A DNA stretch of 64,000 nt from Rhizobium sophorae (GCF_013087515.1 NZ_JABFCN010000022.1:62001-126000), one strand, 5' to 3'. Positions 44,801 through 54,062 are shown, counted from the first letter of the stretch. Numbers and translations are program-made. Notes: generated from the sequence alone by a model not told the origin.

Positions 44801-47800
44801 CCTGCCTGCCCGTATCGCCAACGGTTTCGTTCCTGATCTCGCTGCCGAAGGCACGATTACAGGAAGAATGGCGGCCTCCGGCTCCCTGGCTGCACCCACC
44901 GCCAATTTCGATCTCGATTGGAAGAATGCCGCGACGAGCCAGACGAAACGCGCCGGCCTTGCGAATCTTGCCCTGAAGGCATCCGGAAAATTCACCGACA
45001 ACAAGCTCGATTTCGATACAGTGATCGGCGGCGCCAACAGCCTCTCGCTGAAAGCAACCGGCAATGTCGCCATCACCGGCACGACGATCGGCAACGTCAA
45101 GGTCGACGTCGCGCTGGCAAATGTTCCCGCAAGCATCGCAAACAGCTTCGTCGCCGATCTCGCCGCCGAAGGGACGATCTCAGGAAGTGTAGCGGCCTCC
45201 GGCTCGCTCGCTGCTCCCACTGCCAATTTCGATCTGGATTGGAAAAACGCTGCGACGAGCCAGACGAAACGCGCCGGTCTTGCGGATCTTGGCATGAAGG
45301 CATCGGGAAAATTCGCAGACAACAAGCTCGATTTCGACACCGTGATCGGCGGCGCCAACGGCGTCTCGCTGAAGGCTAACGGCAATATCGCCGTCACCGG
45401 CACGAGAGTCGGCAATGTCAAGGTCGACGCCGCGCTGGCAAATATCCCCGCAAATATCGCAAACAACATCGTCCCCGATCTCGCCGCCGAAGGCGCGATC
45501 TCTGGAACGGTCTCGGCCAGCGGCTCTCTTTCCGCAGCGACCGCCAATTTCGATCTCAATTGGAAAGATGCAGCGACGAGCCACACAAAACGTGCCGGCC
45601 TTGCCGCGCTCGGCGCGACCGCATCGGGAAAATTTGCCGACAACAAGCTTGATTTCAATGCGGCAGTCAGCGGCGACAAAGACCTCTCGCTGAAGGCCGC
45701 GGGCAATGTCGCATTGGCCGGTACGGCGATCGACAGCATCAAGGTCGATGCCGAGATCGCCAAGCTCCCGGCCAGTCTCGCAAATACCTTCGTTCCCGAT
45801 CTGGCGGCCGGCGGCACGATATCAGGCACCCTGTCCGCCGCCGGCACACCCGCCGCACCGAAAGCCGACTTCAAGCTCGACTGGATGGATGCTGCGACCA
45901 GCCAGACCAGAAGCGCTCGCCTCTCGGGCCTCACACTTGCCGCATCGGGACGCTTCGCTGATAACCGGCTCGATTTCGATGCCAATCTCGCCGGCCAGGA
46001 CGGCCTCTCGCTGAAGGCCGCCGGCAATGTTGCGATTTCAGGCACGTCGGTCCGCAATCTTGACGTCAAGGCCGATCTCGCCAACCTTCCGGCAGGCCTC
46101 GCCAACGGCTTTATCCCGGGCCTTGCCGCCGAAGGCACCGTCTCGGGAATGGCATCCGCTTCTGGCGCGCTTCCGAAGCCGGCGGTCGATTTCAAGCTCG
46201 ACTGGAAGAACGCTGCGACCGCCCAGACCAAGAGCAGCGGCCTTTCGGGCCTGAGTGCTGCGGCTTCGGGCAAGTTCGCCAATGACAGGGTCGATTTCGA
46301 CGCCAATCTCGCCGGCAAGGACGGCGTGTTGGCCAAGGCGAAGGGCGGCGTCACGATCGCGGGAACGGCCATCCGGGACCTTTCGATCAATGCCGATATT
46401 CCGGCGCTGCCGGCAAATATCGCAAATGCCTTCGTTCCAGGACTCGGTGCCGAAGGCACGCTTTCGGCAAGCGCCGTGACGTCGGGAACGCCCGCAAATC
46501 CGATCGTCGATTTCAAGCTCGACTGGAAGGATGCCGCGACCAGCCATACCAAGGCAGCCGGCCTGTCCCGCCTTGCACTGGCGGCGACGGGAAAATACGC
46601 CGGTGACAGGTTGGATTTCGACGCCAACCTTACTGGCGGCGGCGGCATCGCGTTGAAAGCTGCCGGCAATCTTGCCATCGCCGGTACGTCGATCCGGTCG
46701 GTCGACGTCACGGCGAACGCCACCAATGTTCCGGCCGGTATCGCCAACGGCTTCGTTCCCGGTCTTGCCGCCGAGGGCGCGGTCTCGGCGACCGCAAAGG
46801 CCACCGGCGCGCTATCGGCGCCCTCCGTCGACTTCAAGGTCGACTGGAAGAACGCGGCGACGAGCCAGACAAAAGGTGCGGGCCTTTCGCCGTTCACCAT
46901 CGGCGCATCGGGCAAACTTGCCGGAAACAGGCTGACAGTCGACACCAGCCTTGCCGGTGATGCCGGCATGTCACTGAAGGGCGGCGGCAGCGTGGTGATT
47001 TCAGGCAATCGTGCCATGGACATGCGCTTCACAGGCAATCTTCCTTTCGCTGTGCTCGGCGCCCCGCTTGCGCAGCAGGGCCTCGTCGCGGACGGCGTCG
47101 CCACCGTCAACCTGCAGATCGGCGGGACAGCCGCAGCACCCGTCATCAACGGCACGGTCTCGACCAATGGCGCCAAGCTCGTTGACGTCCGGCGCAATAT
47201 GGCCGTCAACAATCTGACGGCGACCGTGACCTTCAATGGCAGCCAGGCCGTGATATCGCGCCTCAGCGGCAACCTCGGCGGCGGCGGCACGATTTCCGCC
47301 AGCGGCACGATCGGCATCCAGCCGGCAGGCGGCTTTCCCGCCGATATTTCGATCAAGCTCGACAAGGCGGTCTATGTCGATGGAACCCTTGTCGTCTCGA
47401 CCGTCAACGGCACGGTCGGCCTGCGGGGGCCGATCATGAATGCGACGCTGAGCGGCAAGCTTCGACTGGACAAGACCTCGATCACGGTCCCGGAAAAATT
47501 GCCGACCTCGCTGAGAGAAATCGACATCCGGCACAAGAATGCGCCGCGGGCAGTCATTGCGCAGCTGCGCAATGACGGCGAGCGGAAACCCGGCGAGAAA
47601 TCCTCCGTGATCACGCTGGATCTCGAAATCGATGCGCCCTCGCATATCTTCGTACGCGGCCGCGGCATCGATGCCGAGCTTGGCGGCCGTGTGACGATCC
47701 GCGGAACGGCGGCTGCACCCATCGTGACCGGCGGTTTCACCATGCGCCGCGGCCGCATGACCATTCTCAACCGCCGTCTGGATTTCTCCGACAAGAGCAG

Positions 47801-48305
47801 GATCACCTTTGCCGGTGATCTGACGCCGGCGCTCGATATGGAAGCGACCTCGGCCTCCGGCTCGACGACGCTGACCGTCGACGTCGCAGGCCTCGCCACC
47901 GACCCCGCGATCACCTTTTCCTCCTCACCCCAGCTGCCGCAGGACGAGGTGCTGGCGCAGCTGATCTTCGGCCAGTCGATGTCGAAGCTCTCGCCGGTGC
48001 AGATCGCCCAGCTCGCCGACGCCGTCAGTCAGCTGGCCGGCAACCGCTCCACCTCGCTTTTCGAAGGCCTGCGCAACCAGCTCGGCGTCGACGATTTCGA
48101 CGTCAGCACCGATTCCAAGGGGCAGACGAGCGTCAGCGTCGGCCGCTATCTCAACGACCGCACCTATTTCGAATTGCAGCAGGGCGGTTCGGCCGGCGCC
48201 AAGGCGGTGATCAACCTCGATGTCGGCCGCGGCGTCAAGCTGCGCGGAGGGGCCGGTGGCAACGGTGAGGGCGAAGCCGGCATTGTCTATGAACGGGAAT
48301 ACTGA
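41883..48305 (+). CDS. tamB: Inner-membrane anchored assembly protein TamB, with tandem repeats
   Basis: A giant protein of 2140 residues; E. coli TamB has about 1260. A single N-terminal membrane helix (VRLTGYAVGATLILAVVALA) anchors it. An AsmA/TamB beta-taco body spans the periplasm, and the C-terminal TamB domain (DUF490) is recognised by PEKLPTSLREIDIRHKNAPR-like and VTGGFTMRRGRMTILNRRLDF segments and LAQLIFGQSMSKLSPVQIAQ near the end. Residues 860-1715 are eight repeats of exactly 107 residues. The frame is open to an ATG at 41769 inside tamA; GTG at 41871 or ATG at 41883 are more likely starts. It works with TamA. Confidence 0.93.
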   Translation: MQTLTKIVNWIVRLTGYAVGATLILAVVALAIFGFTSFGARIVTEKIASTLSNRDMTIEVREPQGLLTGGLRAAEISISDTRGVFAEIHGVAIDWNPLALLTGTFHAKRFEIEAINVLRKPVRTLPSRPQAENSGGFSLPIKVDIDRIALPDIKLAAPVAGRAFALAAEGSLSANGDGGEAVVNVSRHAVPDARLAADIAFAPAENRLRLKAQLSEPKGGLLAGFLGLPDSPAVNIDLDGQGPISEWKGKLQAALDGQQRAAIEARHQITEDGLHHLDLKGGGDLSSLLPSAFRPLFAGQTNIDLATTFDNHGKIDIQTGNIATGSVVIAASGTLDPAGNNSLNANLLGTSGPVDFRWPLAEGEARFLISGLNLALTGDAQTARLNVSGSLDTATLPQADIGNIKLTAKSDAFNLAARSGSVQLRLVAGDATFAEPNLNRAVQGPITIASPLQISPSGIGFNGTTVESANINGSLNGSYRLTDQALTGNLKLTINPAALPAAATGRFDGPISLESQVVGTIPSKFALSNLVLKSGTLEAAGNVALDGGILNADLSGRLPDIGKLIPGASGGAGYALRVGGELPAISVTANLKAPNLEMADRMLGNLNIDLSGLADPKAPQGRIGATGTIDGQPISVNGDISSQDGKMSIPALTADIGGNRLTGNVEFSSSLEPTGALTFDFPNIGLLAALGGQKAEGDLKGSLGVSSDGGRIALKLLATGGSIRRDTLAIVKPDIDVTVSDLKALAANGTVKAEEVSAGTNRLAGLSLDFTKQQDHTDFDLDAAYDGNPVLATGNIEAAGGTVHLNLDRFSASPRNIPIELAAPTQVAIGGGAASLNGLTLKTGAGSVTVTGSAGETLKIDADIRELPAALANGFVPNLSAGGTISGTIAVTGTPAAPVADFKLDWKDATTGQTKGAGLAPLGITAIGKFADNKLDFDTTVGSNDGLSLKAAGNVALADPKAPVLDVNADILNLPARIANGFVPDLAAEGTITGRMAASGSLAAPTANFDLDWKNAATSQTKRAGLANLALKASGKFTDNKLDFDTVIGGANSLSLKATGNVAITGTTIGNVKVDVALANVPASIANSFVADLAAEGTISGSVAASGSLAAPTANFDLDWKNAATSQTKRAGLADLGMKASGKFADNKLDFDTVIGGANGVSLKANGNIAVTGTRVGNVKVDAALANIPANIANNIVPDLAAEGAISGTVSASGSLSAATANFDLNWKDAATSHTKRAGLAALGATASGKFADNKLDFNAAVSGDKDLSLKAAGNVALAGTAIDSIKVDAEIAKLPASLANTFVPDLAAGGTISGTLSAAGTPAAPKADFKLDWMDAATSQTRSARLSGLTLAASGRFADNRLDFDANLAGQDGLSLKAAGNVAISGTSVRNLDVKADLANLPAGLANGFIPGLAAEGTVSGMASASGALPKPAVDFKLDWKNAATAQTKSSGLSGLSAAASGKFANDRVDFDANLAGKDGVLAKAKGGVTIAGTAIRDLSINADIPALPANIANAFVPGLGAEGTLSASAVTSGTPANPIVDFKLDWKDAATSHTKAAGLSRLALAATGKYAGDRLDFDANLTGGGGIALKAAGNLAIAGTSIRSVDVTANATNVPAGIANGFVPGLAAEGAVSATAKATGALSAPSVDFKVDWKNAATSQTKGAGLSPFTIGASGKLAGNRLTVDTSLAGDAGMSLKGGGSVVISGNRAMDMRFTGNLPFAVLGAPLAQQGLVADGVATVNLQIGGTAAAPVINGTVSTNGAKLVDVRRNMAVNNLTATVTFNGSQAVISRLSGNLGGGGTISASGTIGIQPAGGFPADISIKLDKAVYVDGTLVVSTVNGTVGLRGPIMNATLSGKLRLDKTSITVPEKLPTSLREIDIRHKNAPRAVIAQLRNDGERKPGEKSSVITLDLEIDAPSHIFVRGRGIDAELGGRVTIRGTAAAPIVTGGFTMRRGRMTILNRRLDFSDKSRITFAGDLTPALDMEATSASGSTTLTVDVAGLATDPAITFSSSPQLPQDEVLAQLIFGQSMSKLSPVQIAQLADAVSQLAGNRSTSLFEGLRNQLGVDDFDVSTDSKGQTSVSVGRYLNDRTYFELQQGGSAGAKAVINLDVGRGVKLRGGAGGNGEGEAGIVYEREY
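44460..47027 (+). repeat. Eight in-frame 321-bp tandem repeats inside tamB
   Basis: Equivalent codons recur at 44460, 44781, 45102, 45423, 45744, 46065, 46386 and 46707, a constant 321-base period with no insertion or deletion. Each unit encodes 107 residues with the landmarks ANGFVPDLAAEGTISG, DFKLDWKDAATSQTK, ASGKFADNKLDFD and SLKAAGNVA. Units 2-4 are the most alike at DNA level. Confidence 0.9.
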
Positions 48306-48365
48306 TGCATCTCGCCCGAAGCTGTGCAGCAATTTGAGGAAAGCATGCACAAGCTTTAAGCCGGC

Positions 48366-48803
48366 TTAGAAACCGGTTTTGCTTGTCTTGAGAAGGATGT
48401 TGGTCTCGGTCGAATTGATGCCGTTGATCAGCCGGATGCGGCGCAGCGTCTCGTCGAAGGCGGCAAGATCGCGGTCCTCGAGTTCGGCGACGAAATCCCA
48501 TTTGCCGTTGGTGCTGTGCAGCGCGCGCACCTGTGGCAGGCCCCTCAACTGATCGGCCACCCTGTCGGCGAGCTTACCGAGCACCTCGATCATGACGATG
48601 GCGCGCACGCCGGCGGACCGTGTTTCATGGCCGGTGCGGATGGTAAAGCCGACGATCGTGCCGCTGGCGACCAGACGGTCGATACGGGCGGCAACCGTTG
48701 CCCGTGATGCGCCGGTCATCGCCGCAAGCGAAGAGACGGAAATCCGGGCGTTGTGGCGAAGCGCACTCAGAAGTTCGGTGTCAAGATCATCCACGCTTAT
48801 CAC
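48366..48803 (-). CDS. Lrp/AsnC-family transcriptional regulator
   Basis: A 145-residue regulator. The N-terminal helix-turn-helix (LDTELLSALRHNARISVSSL and ATRA/TVAARIDRLVASGTI) covers about residues 4-45, and the C-terminal RAM effector domain with VRALHSTNGKWDFVAELEDRD follows. It is divergent from the arginase gene with 123 bases between starts. The classical arrangement in rhizobia and Agrobacterium is an Lrp-type activator that turns on arginase and ornithine aminotransferase in response to arginine or ornithine; that role is inferred from position. Confidence 0.92.
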   Translation of the reverse strand: MISVDDLDTELLSALRHNARISVSSLAAMTGASRATVAARIDRLVASGTIVGFTIRTGHETRSAGVRAIVMIEVLGKLADRVADQLRGLPQVRALHSTNGKWDFVAELEDRDLAAFDETLRRIRLINGINSTETNILLKTSKTGF

Positions 48804-48926
48804 TTTGTCAAAATGGGTTTATCAATCTGCGCAATCATAGTCCATTTCTGACACTTTTCCATCTTTTTGCCGCCAGGCCTTTATCCCATTATCGGCCGAA
48901 ACAGGCCTCAACACGGAGCCCTCCAC

Positions 48927-49862
48927 ATGAATGCCCAATCGCGATCTGTCACCCTCATCGGCGCGCCGCTGGAAGAAGGCTCCGGCCGCAGAGGGGCTGC
49001 CATGGGCCCAGCAGCCTTGCGCATTGCCGGCGTCGACCAGACGCTGATCGAGCTTGGCCATGATGTCGCCGATCTCGGCGATCTGCGCATCGTGCCGGCG
49101 ATGGATCTGCCGAACCATCCGAAAGCCCACAATCTGAGGATCGTCGGCGCCTTCACGCGCGCCCTCGAAAGCAGCGTCCATGACGTCGCCGCCTCCGGCC
49201 GTTTTCCGCTGATTCTTGGCGGCGACCACAGCCTTTCCATGGGCAGCGTCTCCGGAATGGCCCGTTATGCCGCCAGCAAAGACCGCCCGCTCTTTGTGCT
49301 CTGGCTCGACGCCCATGCCGATTTCAATTCCCCGGCCACCTCGCCCTCCGGCAATATTCACGGCATGCCGGTCGCCTTCTTCTGCGGCGAGGCGGAGTTC
49401 GCCGAGATCCTGCCGAAAGACCGTCCGTTCGTTGATCCGAGGAATGTCTTCCAGGTCGGCATCCGTTCGGTCGATGCGCGCGAGCGCGAGGAAGTCCACG
49501 AACACGGCGTCAATGTCTTCGACATGCGCGCGATCGACGAGCAGGGCATCGGCGCCATCATGCGTGAGATCCTCGATGTCGTCACCAAGGCGAACGGCCT
49601 GCTGCATGTCAGCCTCGACCTCGATTTCCTCGATCCCGAGATTGCCCCCGGCGTCGGCACGACGGTGCCTGGCGGCGCGACCTTTCGCGAGGCCCATCTG
49701 GTGATGGAAATGCTTTCGGACAGCGGTCTCGTCTCGTCGCTCGATCTCGTCGAACTCAATCCGTTTCTCGACGATCGCGGCAAGAGCGCCCGCATCTTGG
49801 TGGAGCTGACGGCAAGCCTCTTCGGCCGCCGCATCTTCGATCGCCCGACACGCGCCGCATAA
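48927..49862 (+). CDS. rocF: Arginase
   Basis: A 311-residue Mn-dependent ureohydrolase that splits arginine into ornithine and urea. The binuclear metal site is visible as GGDHSLSMG (about residues 99-107), WLDAHADFN (about 128-136) and SLDLDFLDPEIAPGVGT (about 230-246). The N-terminus VTLIGAPLEEGSGRRGAAMGP is typical of arginases rather than agmatinases. It is followed by ornithine aminotransferase, and the two give a pathway from arginine to glutamate semialdehyde. A repeat begins immediately at the stop codon. Confidence 0.95.
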   Translation: MNAQSRSVTLIGAPLEEGSGRRGAAMGPAALRIAGVDQTLIELGHDVADLGDLRIVPAMDLPNHPKAHNLRIVGAFTRALESSVHDVAASGRFPLILGGDHSLSMGSVSGMARYAASKDRPLFVLWLDAHADFNSPATSPSGNIHGMPVAFFCGEAEFAEILPKDRPFVDPRNVFQVGIRSVDAREREEVHEHGVNVFDMRAIDEQGIGAIMREILDVVTKANGLLHVSLDLDFLDPEIAPGVGTTVPGGATFREAHLVMEMLSDSGLVSSLDLVELNPFLDDRGKSARILVELTASLFGRRIFDRPTRAA

Positions 49863-49863
49863 G

Positions 49864-49920
49864 AGCATGTCGAGCAAAAGTGTGCAGCGGTTTTGCGATA
49901 ACAACATGCGTTGAAATAAG
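49864..49920 (+). repeat. Rhizobial intergenic repeat, family 1, copy C (short)
   Basis: It shows GAGCATGTCGAGCAAAA, the core GTGTGCAGCGGTTTTGCGAT and ACAACATGCGTTGAAATAA, the first half of the longer copies. It lies between arginase and ornithine aminotransferase, begins next to the arginase stop codon, and forms an RNA hairpin inside the operon. Confidence 0.7.
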
Positions 49921-49934
49921 ATGGGAGAACGGCC

Positions 49935-51134
49935 ATGAACACTTCGGAAAAACTGATCGCCACCGAACAGCGGCTCGGCGCCCATAACTACAAGCCGCTC
50001 GACGTGGTGCTGACGCGCGGCGAAGGTGTTCATGTCTGGGATACCGACGGCAACCGTTATCTCGATTGCCTCTCGGCCTATTCCGCCGTCAACCAGGGCC
50101 ATTGTCATCCGAAGATCCTCGCCGCCATGGTCGAGCAGGCTGGCAGGCTGACGCTCACCTCCCGCGCCTTCCGCAACGATCAGCTCGCCTATCTCTACGA
50201 AGAGCTCGCGGCTCTCACCGGCTCGCACAAGATCCTGCCGATGAATTCCGGTGCCGAAGCGGTGGAGACCGCCATCAAGGCGGTGCGCAAATGGGGATAT
50301 GAGGTCAAGGGCGTTCCGGAGGGCAAGGCGGAGGTCATCGTCTGCGCCGATAATTTCCATGGCCGGACGCTGAGCATCATCAGCTTCTCCACAGATCCCG
50401 AGGCCCGCAGCGGTTTCGGCCCTTACACGCCAGGCTTCCGCATCATTCCCTTCGGCGATGCCGAGGCTTTCGCCGCCGCAATCAACGGAAATACCGTGGC
50501 GGCGCTGATCGAGCCGATCCAGGGGGAGGCCGGCGTCATCATCCCGCCGGCGGGTTATTTCACCCGCATCCGCGAGCTTTGCACGGCAAACAACGTCACC
50601 CTCATCCTCGACGAGATCCAGACCGGTCTCGGCCGCACCGGCAAACTGCTGGCCGAAGAGCACGAAGGCATCGAGGCCGACGTGACGCTGATCGGCAAGG
50701 CGCTGTCTGGCGGCTTCTATCCGGTGTCGGCCGTGCTTTCGAATTCCGAAGTTCTGGGCGTGCTGAAGCCCGGCCAGCACGGCTCGACCTTCGGCGGCAA
50801 TCCGCTCGCCTGCGCGGTGGCGCGCGCCGCACTGAAGGTGCTGACGGAAGAGGGCATGATCGAGAACGCCGCTGTTATGGGCGACTATTTCCTAGAAGGT
50901 CTCAGGTCGATCCGCTCGAACATCGTGAGGGACGTGCGCGGCCGCGGTCTGATGATGGCCGTGGAGCTGGAACCCGAAGCCGGCGGCGCCCGGCAATATT
51001 GCCATGCGCTGAAGGAGCGCGGCCTGCTCGCCAAGGACACCCACGACCACACGATCCGCCTCGCTCCGCCATTGGTCATAACGAGGGAGCAGGTCGATTG
51101 GGCGGTCTCGCAGATCGAAAAGACGATCAGCTGA
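49935..51134 (+). CDS. rocD: Ornithine aminotransferase
   Basis: A 399-residue PLP-dependent class III aminotransferase that converts ornithine and 2-oxoglutarate to glutamate semialdehyde and glutamate. Marks are [71 protein letters not shown] and the PLP lysine K255 in [15 protein letters not shown]. Length is normal. GGGAGAACGGCC lies before the ATG. It sits 72 bases after arginase with a repeat between. Probably induced by the divergent Lrp regulator. Confidence 0.94.
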   Translation: MNTSEKLIATEQRLGAHNYKPLDVVLTRGEGVHVWDTDGNRYLDCLSAYSAVNQGHCHPKILAAMVEQAGRLTLTSRAFRNDQLAYLYEELAALTGSHKILPMNSGAEAVETAIKAVRKWGYEVKGVPEGKAEVIVCADNFHGRTLSIISFSTDPEARSGFGPYTPGFRIIPFGDAEAFAAAINGNTVAALIEPIQGEAGVIIPPAGYFTRIRELCTANNVTLILDEIQTGLGRTGKLLAEEHEGIEADVTLIGKALSGGFYPVSAVLSNSEVLGVLKPGQHGSTFGGNPLACAVARAALKVLTEEGMIENAAVMGDYFLEGLRSIRSNIVRDVRGRGLMMAVELEPEAGGARQYCHALKERGLLAKDTHDHTIRLAPPLVITREQVDWAVSQIEKTIS

Positions 51135-51412
51135 GTAAAATCGGCGAAATTTTTCTCACGATCTCGACTACAGCACTTGGAATGCGAAGGAGATCGGCAG
51201 CAAACCGCCTGGCTTTCATCCAAGATTAAAAACCTTCGCAATCCCGTCTACCAATTTAGATTTGGGCAACACTCTTTCGCTAATGTTGACAATAACCGTA
51301 ACGATGCTTCGCCGAGCGCAAAGCCATCGCGTGGTATGAAGGCAAAGCTTGTCCGCGCCAATGGTGGCGCATCCGCTTCTGCCCTGGCTTACGATAGTTG
51401 GGAAGAATTCTA

Positions 51413-51889
51413 ATGGCCACGATCAATTCGACTAACTTCAGCGGCGATACGCTCGAGATTATTGCCTTCCGCCTGCATGACCAGGAATTCTGCGTCAAGA
51501 CCACGACCATCCGCGAAATCCGCGGCTGGGCGCCGTCGACGCCGATCCCGCATGCGCCGGCCGATGTCATCGGTGTCATGAACCTGCGCGGCTCGGTGAT
51601 CCCGATCATCGATCTTGCTTTCAAGCTCGGCATGAAGAGCACGGTCGCCAATGAGCGCAGCGCCATCGTCGTCGCCGAGGTTCACAGCATGGTCATCGGC
51701 ATGCTTGTCGACCGCGTCTCGGACATTCTCACCATCTCGTCCAGCCAGGTCCAGCCGGTGCCTGAGGTGACCGCGTCGTTCGACCGGGCTTATTGCGAAG
51801 GCATCATCGCTTCGGAGAATGGCATGATTTGCTTCCTGAACCTCGCCAAGATGTTCAAGGAAAACGAGACGGATGAACTGGCTGCCTAA
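51413..51889 (+). CDS. cheW: CheW-type chemotaxis coupling protein
   Basis: A 158-residue protein consisting of one CheW domain: LEIIAFRLHDQEFCVKTTTI, the IREIRGW segment, VIGVMNLRGSVIPIIDLA and VSDILTISSSQVQPVPEVTA near the end. CheW links methyl-accepting receptors to the kinase CheA. No other chemotaxis gene lies in this window, so it is a solitary copy, perhaps an accessory CheW. GGAAGA precedes the ATG at 51413. A terminator follows at 51914. Confidence in the domain is high; CheW naming follows from the single-domain layout. Confidence 0.88.
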   Translation: MATINSTNFSGDTLEIIAFRLHDQEFCVKTTTIREIRGWAPSTPIPHAPADVIGVMNLRGSVIPIIDLAFKLGMKSTVANERSAIVVAEVHSMVIGMLVDRVSDILTISSSQVQPVPEVTASFDRAYCEGIIASENGMICFLNLAKMFKENETDELAA

Positions 51890-51913
51890 TTCTGAAAACC
51901 CGCTAATTTATTG

Positions 51914-51940
51914 AAAACCGCCCCCTCGGGCGGTTTTTTT
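51914..51940 (+). terminator. Terminator after cheW
   Basis: AAAACCGCCC (51914-51923) and GGGCGGTTTT (51928-51937) form a 10-bp stem with a 4-base loop and end in seven T residues. Confidence 0.9.
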
Positions 51941-51959
51941 ATTGCGCGAGATACACGGT

Positions 51960-52062
51960 AGAGCCTTTCCAGGAAAAGTGCGAAGCGGTTTTCCGTCCGG
52001 AATTGCGTAAAAACAAAAGCTTAGAGCGGTTCTCCGCTTCCGCGAAAACCTGAACTGCTCTT
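51960..52062 (+). repeat. Rhizobial intergenic repeat, family 1, copy D (diverged)
   Basis: AGAGCCTTTCCAGGAAAAG, GTGCGAAGCGGTTTTCCGT, GGAATTGCGTAAAAACAAAA and GCTTAGAGCGG follow the same plan as the other family 1 copies, with changed arms (TTCC/GGAA). The rest of the gap to 52293 has no recognisable gene or signal. Confidence 0.65.
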
Positions 52063-52293
52063 AAGCTGCGACTTTAATCCTGGCATCATAAGATTAGCGA
52101 CAGCTTTTATACGCGATATTAACCATGCCCCGTCAGCATGGCTGTGAAGCGTTGCGCATGGCGCCGGCGCAGCGACCGCCCAAAGCTGGGAAGAGTTCTC
52201 AACCATGCCGGTGCAGGCGACACTTTGACCGGATTGCGCTGTATACGACGATGAAGCGCGCCGCATGAAGCCCTTGCGACGCGCTTTGATGGC

Positions 52294-53913
52294 TTAGCCG
52301 AACAGCGCGAAGGTTGCCCTCAGCGTCACCCAGACACCCCACAGCAGCGGAATGCCGACGACGCCCCAGGCAAGCATCGCCTTGGCGTCCAATCCGCCTG
52401 TGCCGATGCCGAAGGAACCCGTCGGTCCGGCATTGACGGCCGCCGACTTCGCCTGCAACGCGGCGACCTCGTCATCGGACATGAACCATTTGTCCGACAG
52501 CGGCCTGATCAGCGAATTGGCGATGAGCCCGAGCGCCAGCATGCCGGCGAGGATATACATGGTGCCGGTATAAAGGGTTGGACCGGGTGCCACGCCGGCG
52601 GCGATCTGCGCTTCGCGGATATAGTTGACGACGACGGGACCGACGATGCCGGCCGTTGCCCAGACCGTCAGCAGCCGGCCGTGGATGGCGCCGACGAACT
52701 GCGTGCCGAAAATATCGGCAAGATAGGCCGGGATGGTCGCGAAGCCGCCGCCGTACATCGACAAGATGATGCCGAAGGAGAGAACGAACAGCGCCTTGTT
52801 GCCCATGCCCGCAAAGGTCGGCGCCAGCGCATAGAGCACGATGCCGAGGACGAAGAAGCAGTAATAGGTATTCTTGCGGCCGATCTTGTCGGACAGCGAC
52901 GCCCAGAAGAACCGTCCGCCGATGTTGAAGAGCGACAGCAAACCGGCGAAACCGGCGGCGATCGTGGCGATCGATGCCTTCTGCCCGGCGTCGAGCTGGG
53001 CGAAGCCGACATCCGGCAGGCCGATCAGCGAACCGGCGAAGATCTCCTGCAGCATTGGCGAGGCCATGCCGATAACGCCGATACCGGCCGAAACGTTGAG
53101 GCAAAGCACCGCCCAGATCAGCCAGAACTGTTTTGTCCTGTGGGCATCGCGCAGGTGCACATGTTTGGTGGTGATCATCGTGCTCTTGGCTGCAGGCGGC
53201 GTCCAACCCTCGGGGCGCCAGCCGGCCGGCGGAATGCGATAGCCGAAGGCGCCGCCCATCATGAAGACGAAATAGATCACCGCCATGACGATGAAGGTCT
53301 GCCAGACGCCGACCGAACTGTCGGTCTTGAAAGTACTCATCAGCAGGTTGGCCAATGGAGCGCCGATCATCGCACCGCCGCCGAAGCCCATGATCGCCAT
53401 ACCGGTCGCCATGCCGCGCCGGTCGGGAAACCATTTGATCAGCGTCGAGACCGGCGAGATGTAGCCGAGGCCGAGACCAATGCCGCCGATGACGCCGGCA
53501 CCCAGCCACATCAGCCAGAGCTGATGGGTGATGACGCCGATCGCGGCAAGAATGATGCCGCCGCACCAGCAGCAGGCGGAAACGACGCCCGCCTTGCGCG
53601 GACCGGCGCGCTCGAGCCAGCCGCCCCAGATGGCGGCGGATGAACCAAGCAGGACGAAGAACAGCGTATAGATCCAGCCGAGGTCGGCAACGCGCCAGTC
53701 GCAGGTCGTGGTGAACAGCGCCGAGGCGAGTGTCAGATCGGGGCAGGCCGTCGAGGCCGTGATCCCGAGCGATTTGGAAAGCGGCAGCCAGAACACGCTG
53801 AAACCATAGGCCATGCCGATGCAGAGATGAATGGCGAGCGCTGCCGGCGGCACCAGCCACCGATTGAACCCAGGCCTTGCGACGATCCTTTCCCGATCGA
53901 GCAGGCCCGCCAA
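52294..53913 (-). CDS. OFA-family MFS transporter (oxalate/formate antiporter-like), N-terminal frame problem
   Basis: A membrane protein of about 540 residues with 12 or more hydrophobic segments and the OxlT-like marks AYGFSVFWLPLSKSLG, GGIGLGLGYISPVSTLIKWF and RRGMATGMAIMGFGGGA. Probable role is oxalate, formate or related carboxylate exchange, fitting its place after the fds operon. The only start in frame is TTG at 53913 without a ribosome site. A perfect AAGGAGGAG with ATG at 53945 is one base out of frame. One extra G in the GGG run at about 53916-53918 would give a continuous gene. It is probably functional or recently frameshifted. Confidence 0.82.
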   Translation of the reverse strand: MAGLLDRERIVARPGFNRWLVPPAALAIHLCIGMAYGFSVFWLPLSKSLGITASTACPDLTLASALFTTTCDWRVADLGWIYTLFFVLLGSSAAIWGGWLERAGPRKAGVVSACCWCGGIILAAIGVITHQLWLMWLGAGVIGGIGLGLGYISPVSTLIKWFPDRRGMATGMAIMGFGGGAMIGAPLANLLMSTFKTDSSVGVWQTFIVMAVIYFVFMMGGAFGYRIPPAGWRPEGWTPPAAKSTMITTKHVHLRDAHRTKQFWLIWAVLCLNVSAGIGVIGMASPMLQEIFAGSLIGLPDVGFAQLDAGQKASIATIAAGFAGLLSLFNIGGRFFWASLSDKIGRKNTYYCFFVLGIVLYALAPTFAGMGNKALFVLSFGIILSMYGGGFATIPAYLADIFGTQFVGAIHGRLLTVWATAGIVGPVVVNYIREAQIAAGVAPGPTLYTGTMYILAGMLALGLIANSLIRPLSDKWFMSDDEVAALQAKSAAVNAGPTGSFGIGTGGLDAKAMLAWGVVGIPLLWGVWVTLRATFALFG

Positions 53914-54062
53914 CGCCCGTCTGTACGTGTTTCCGCTGCAGTCATGAAAACTCCTCCTTGATTCAAATCTGGTTTGATTTCAGCTTTTACTGGTCACCGG
54001 CACATGTGCAGGCAGGTTGCTCCTGCCTCCCCTCCCGCACGGATCGATCCTGGTTTTTAGGA

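Noticed and set aside
44234..47365. A 1043-codon open frame on the minus strand inside tamB
   Set aside because: It exactly mirrors the repeat region of tamB. High-GC codon bias leaves the antisense frame open and the 321-bp repeat, a multiple of three, propagates it. The product is low-complexity, without ribosome site or family features.
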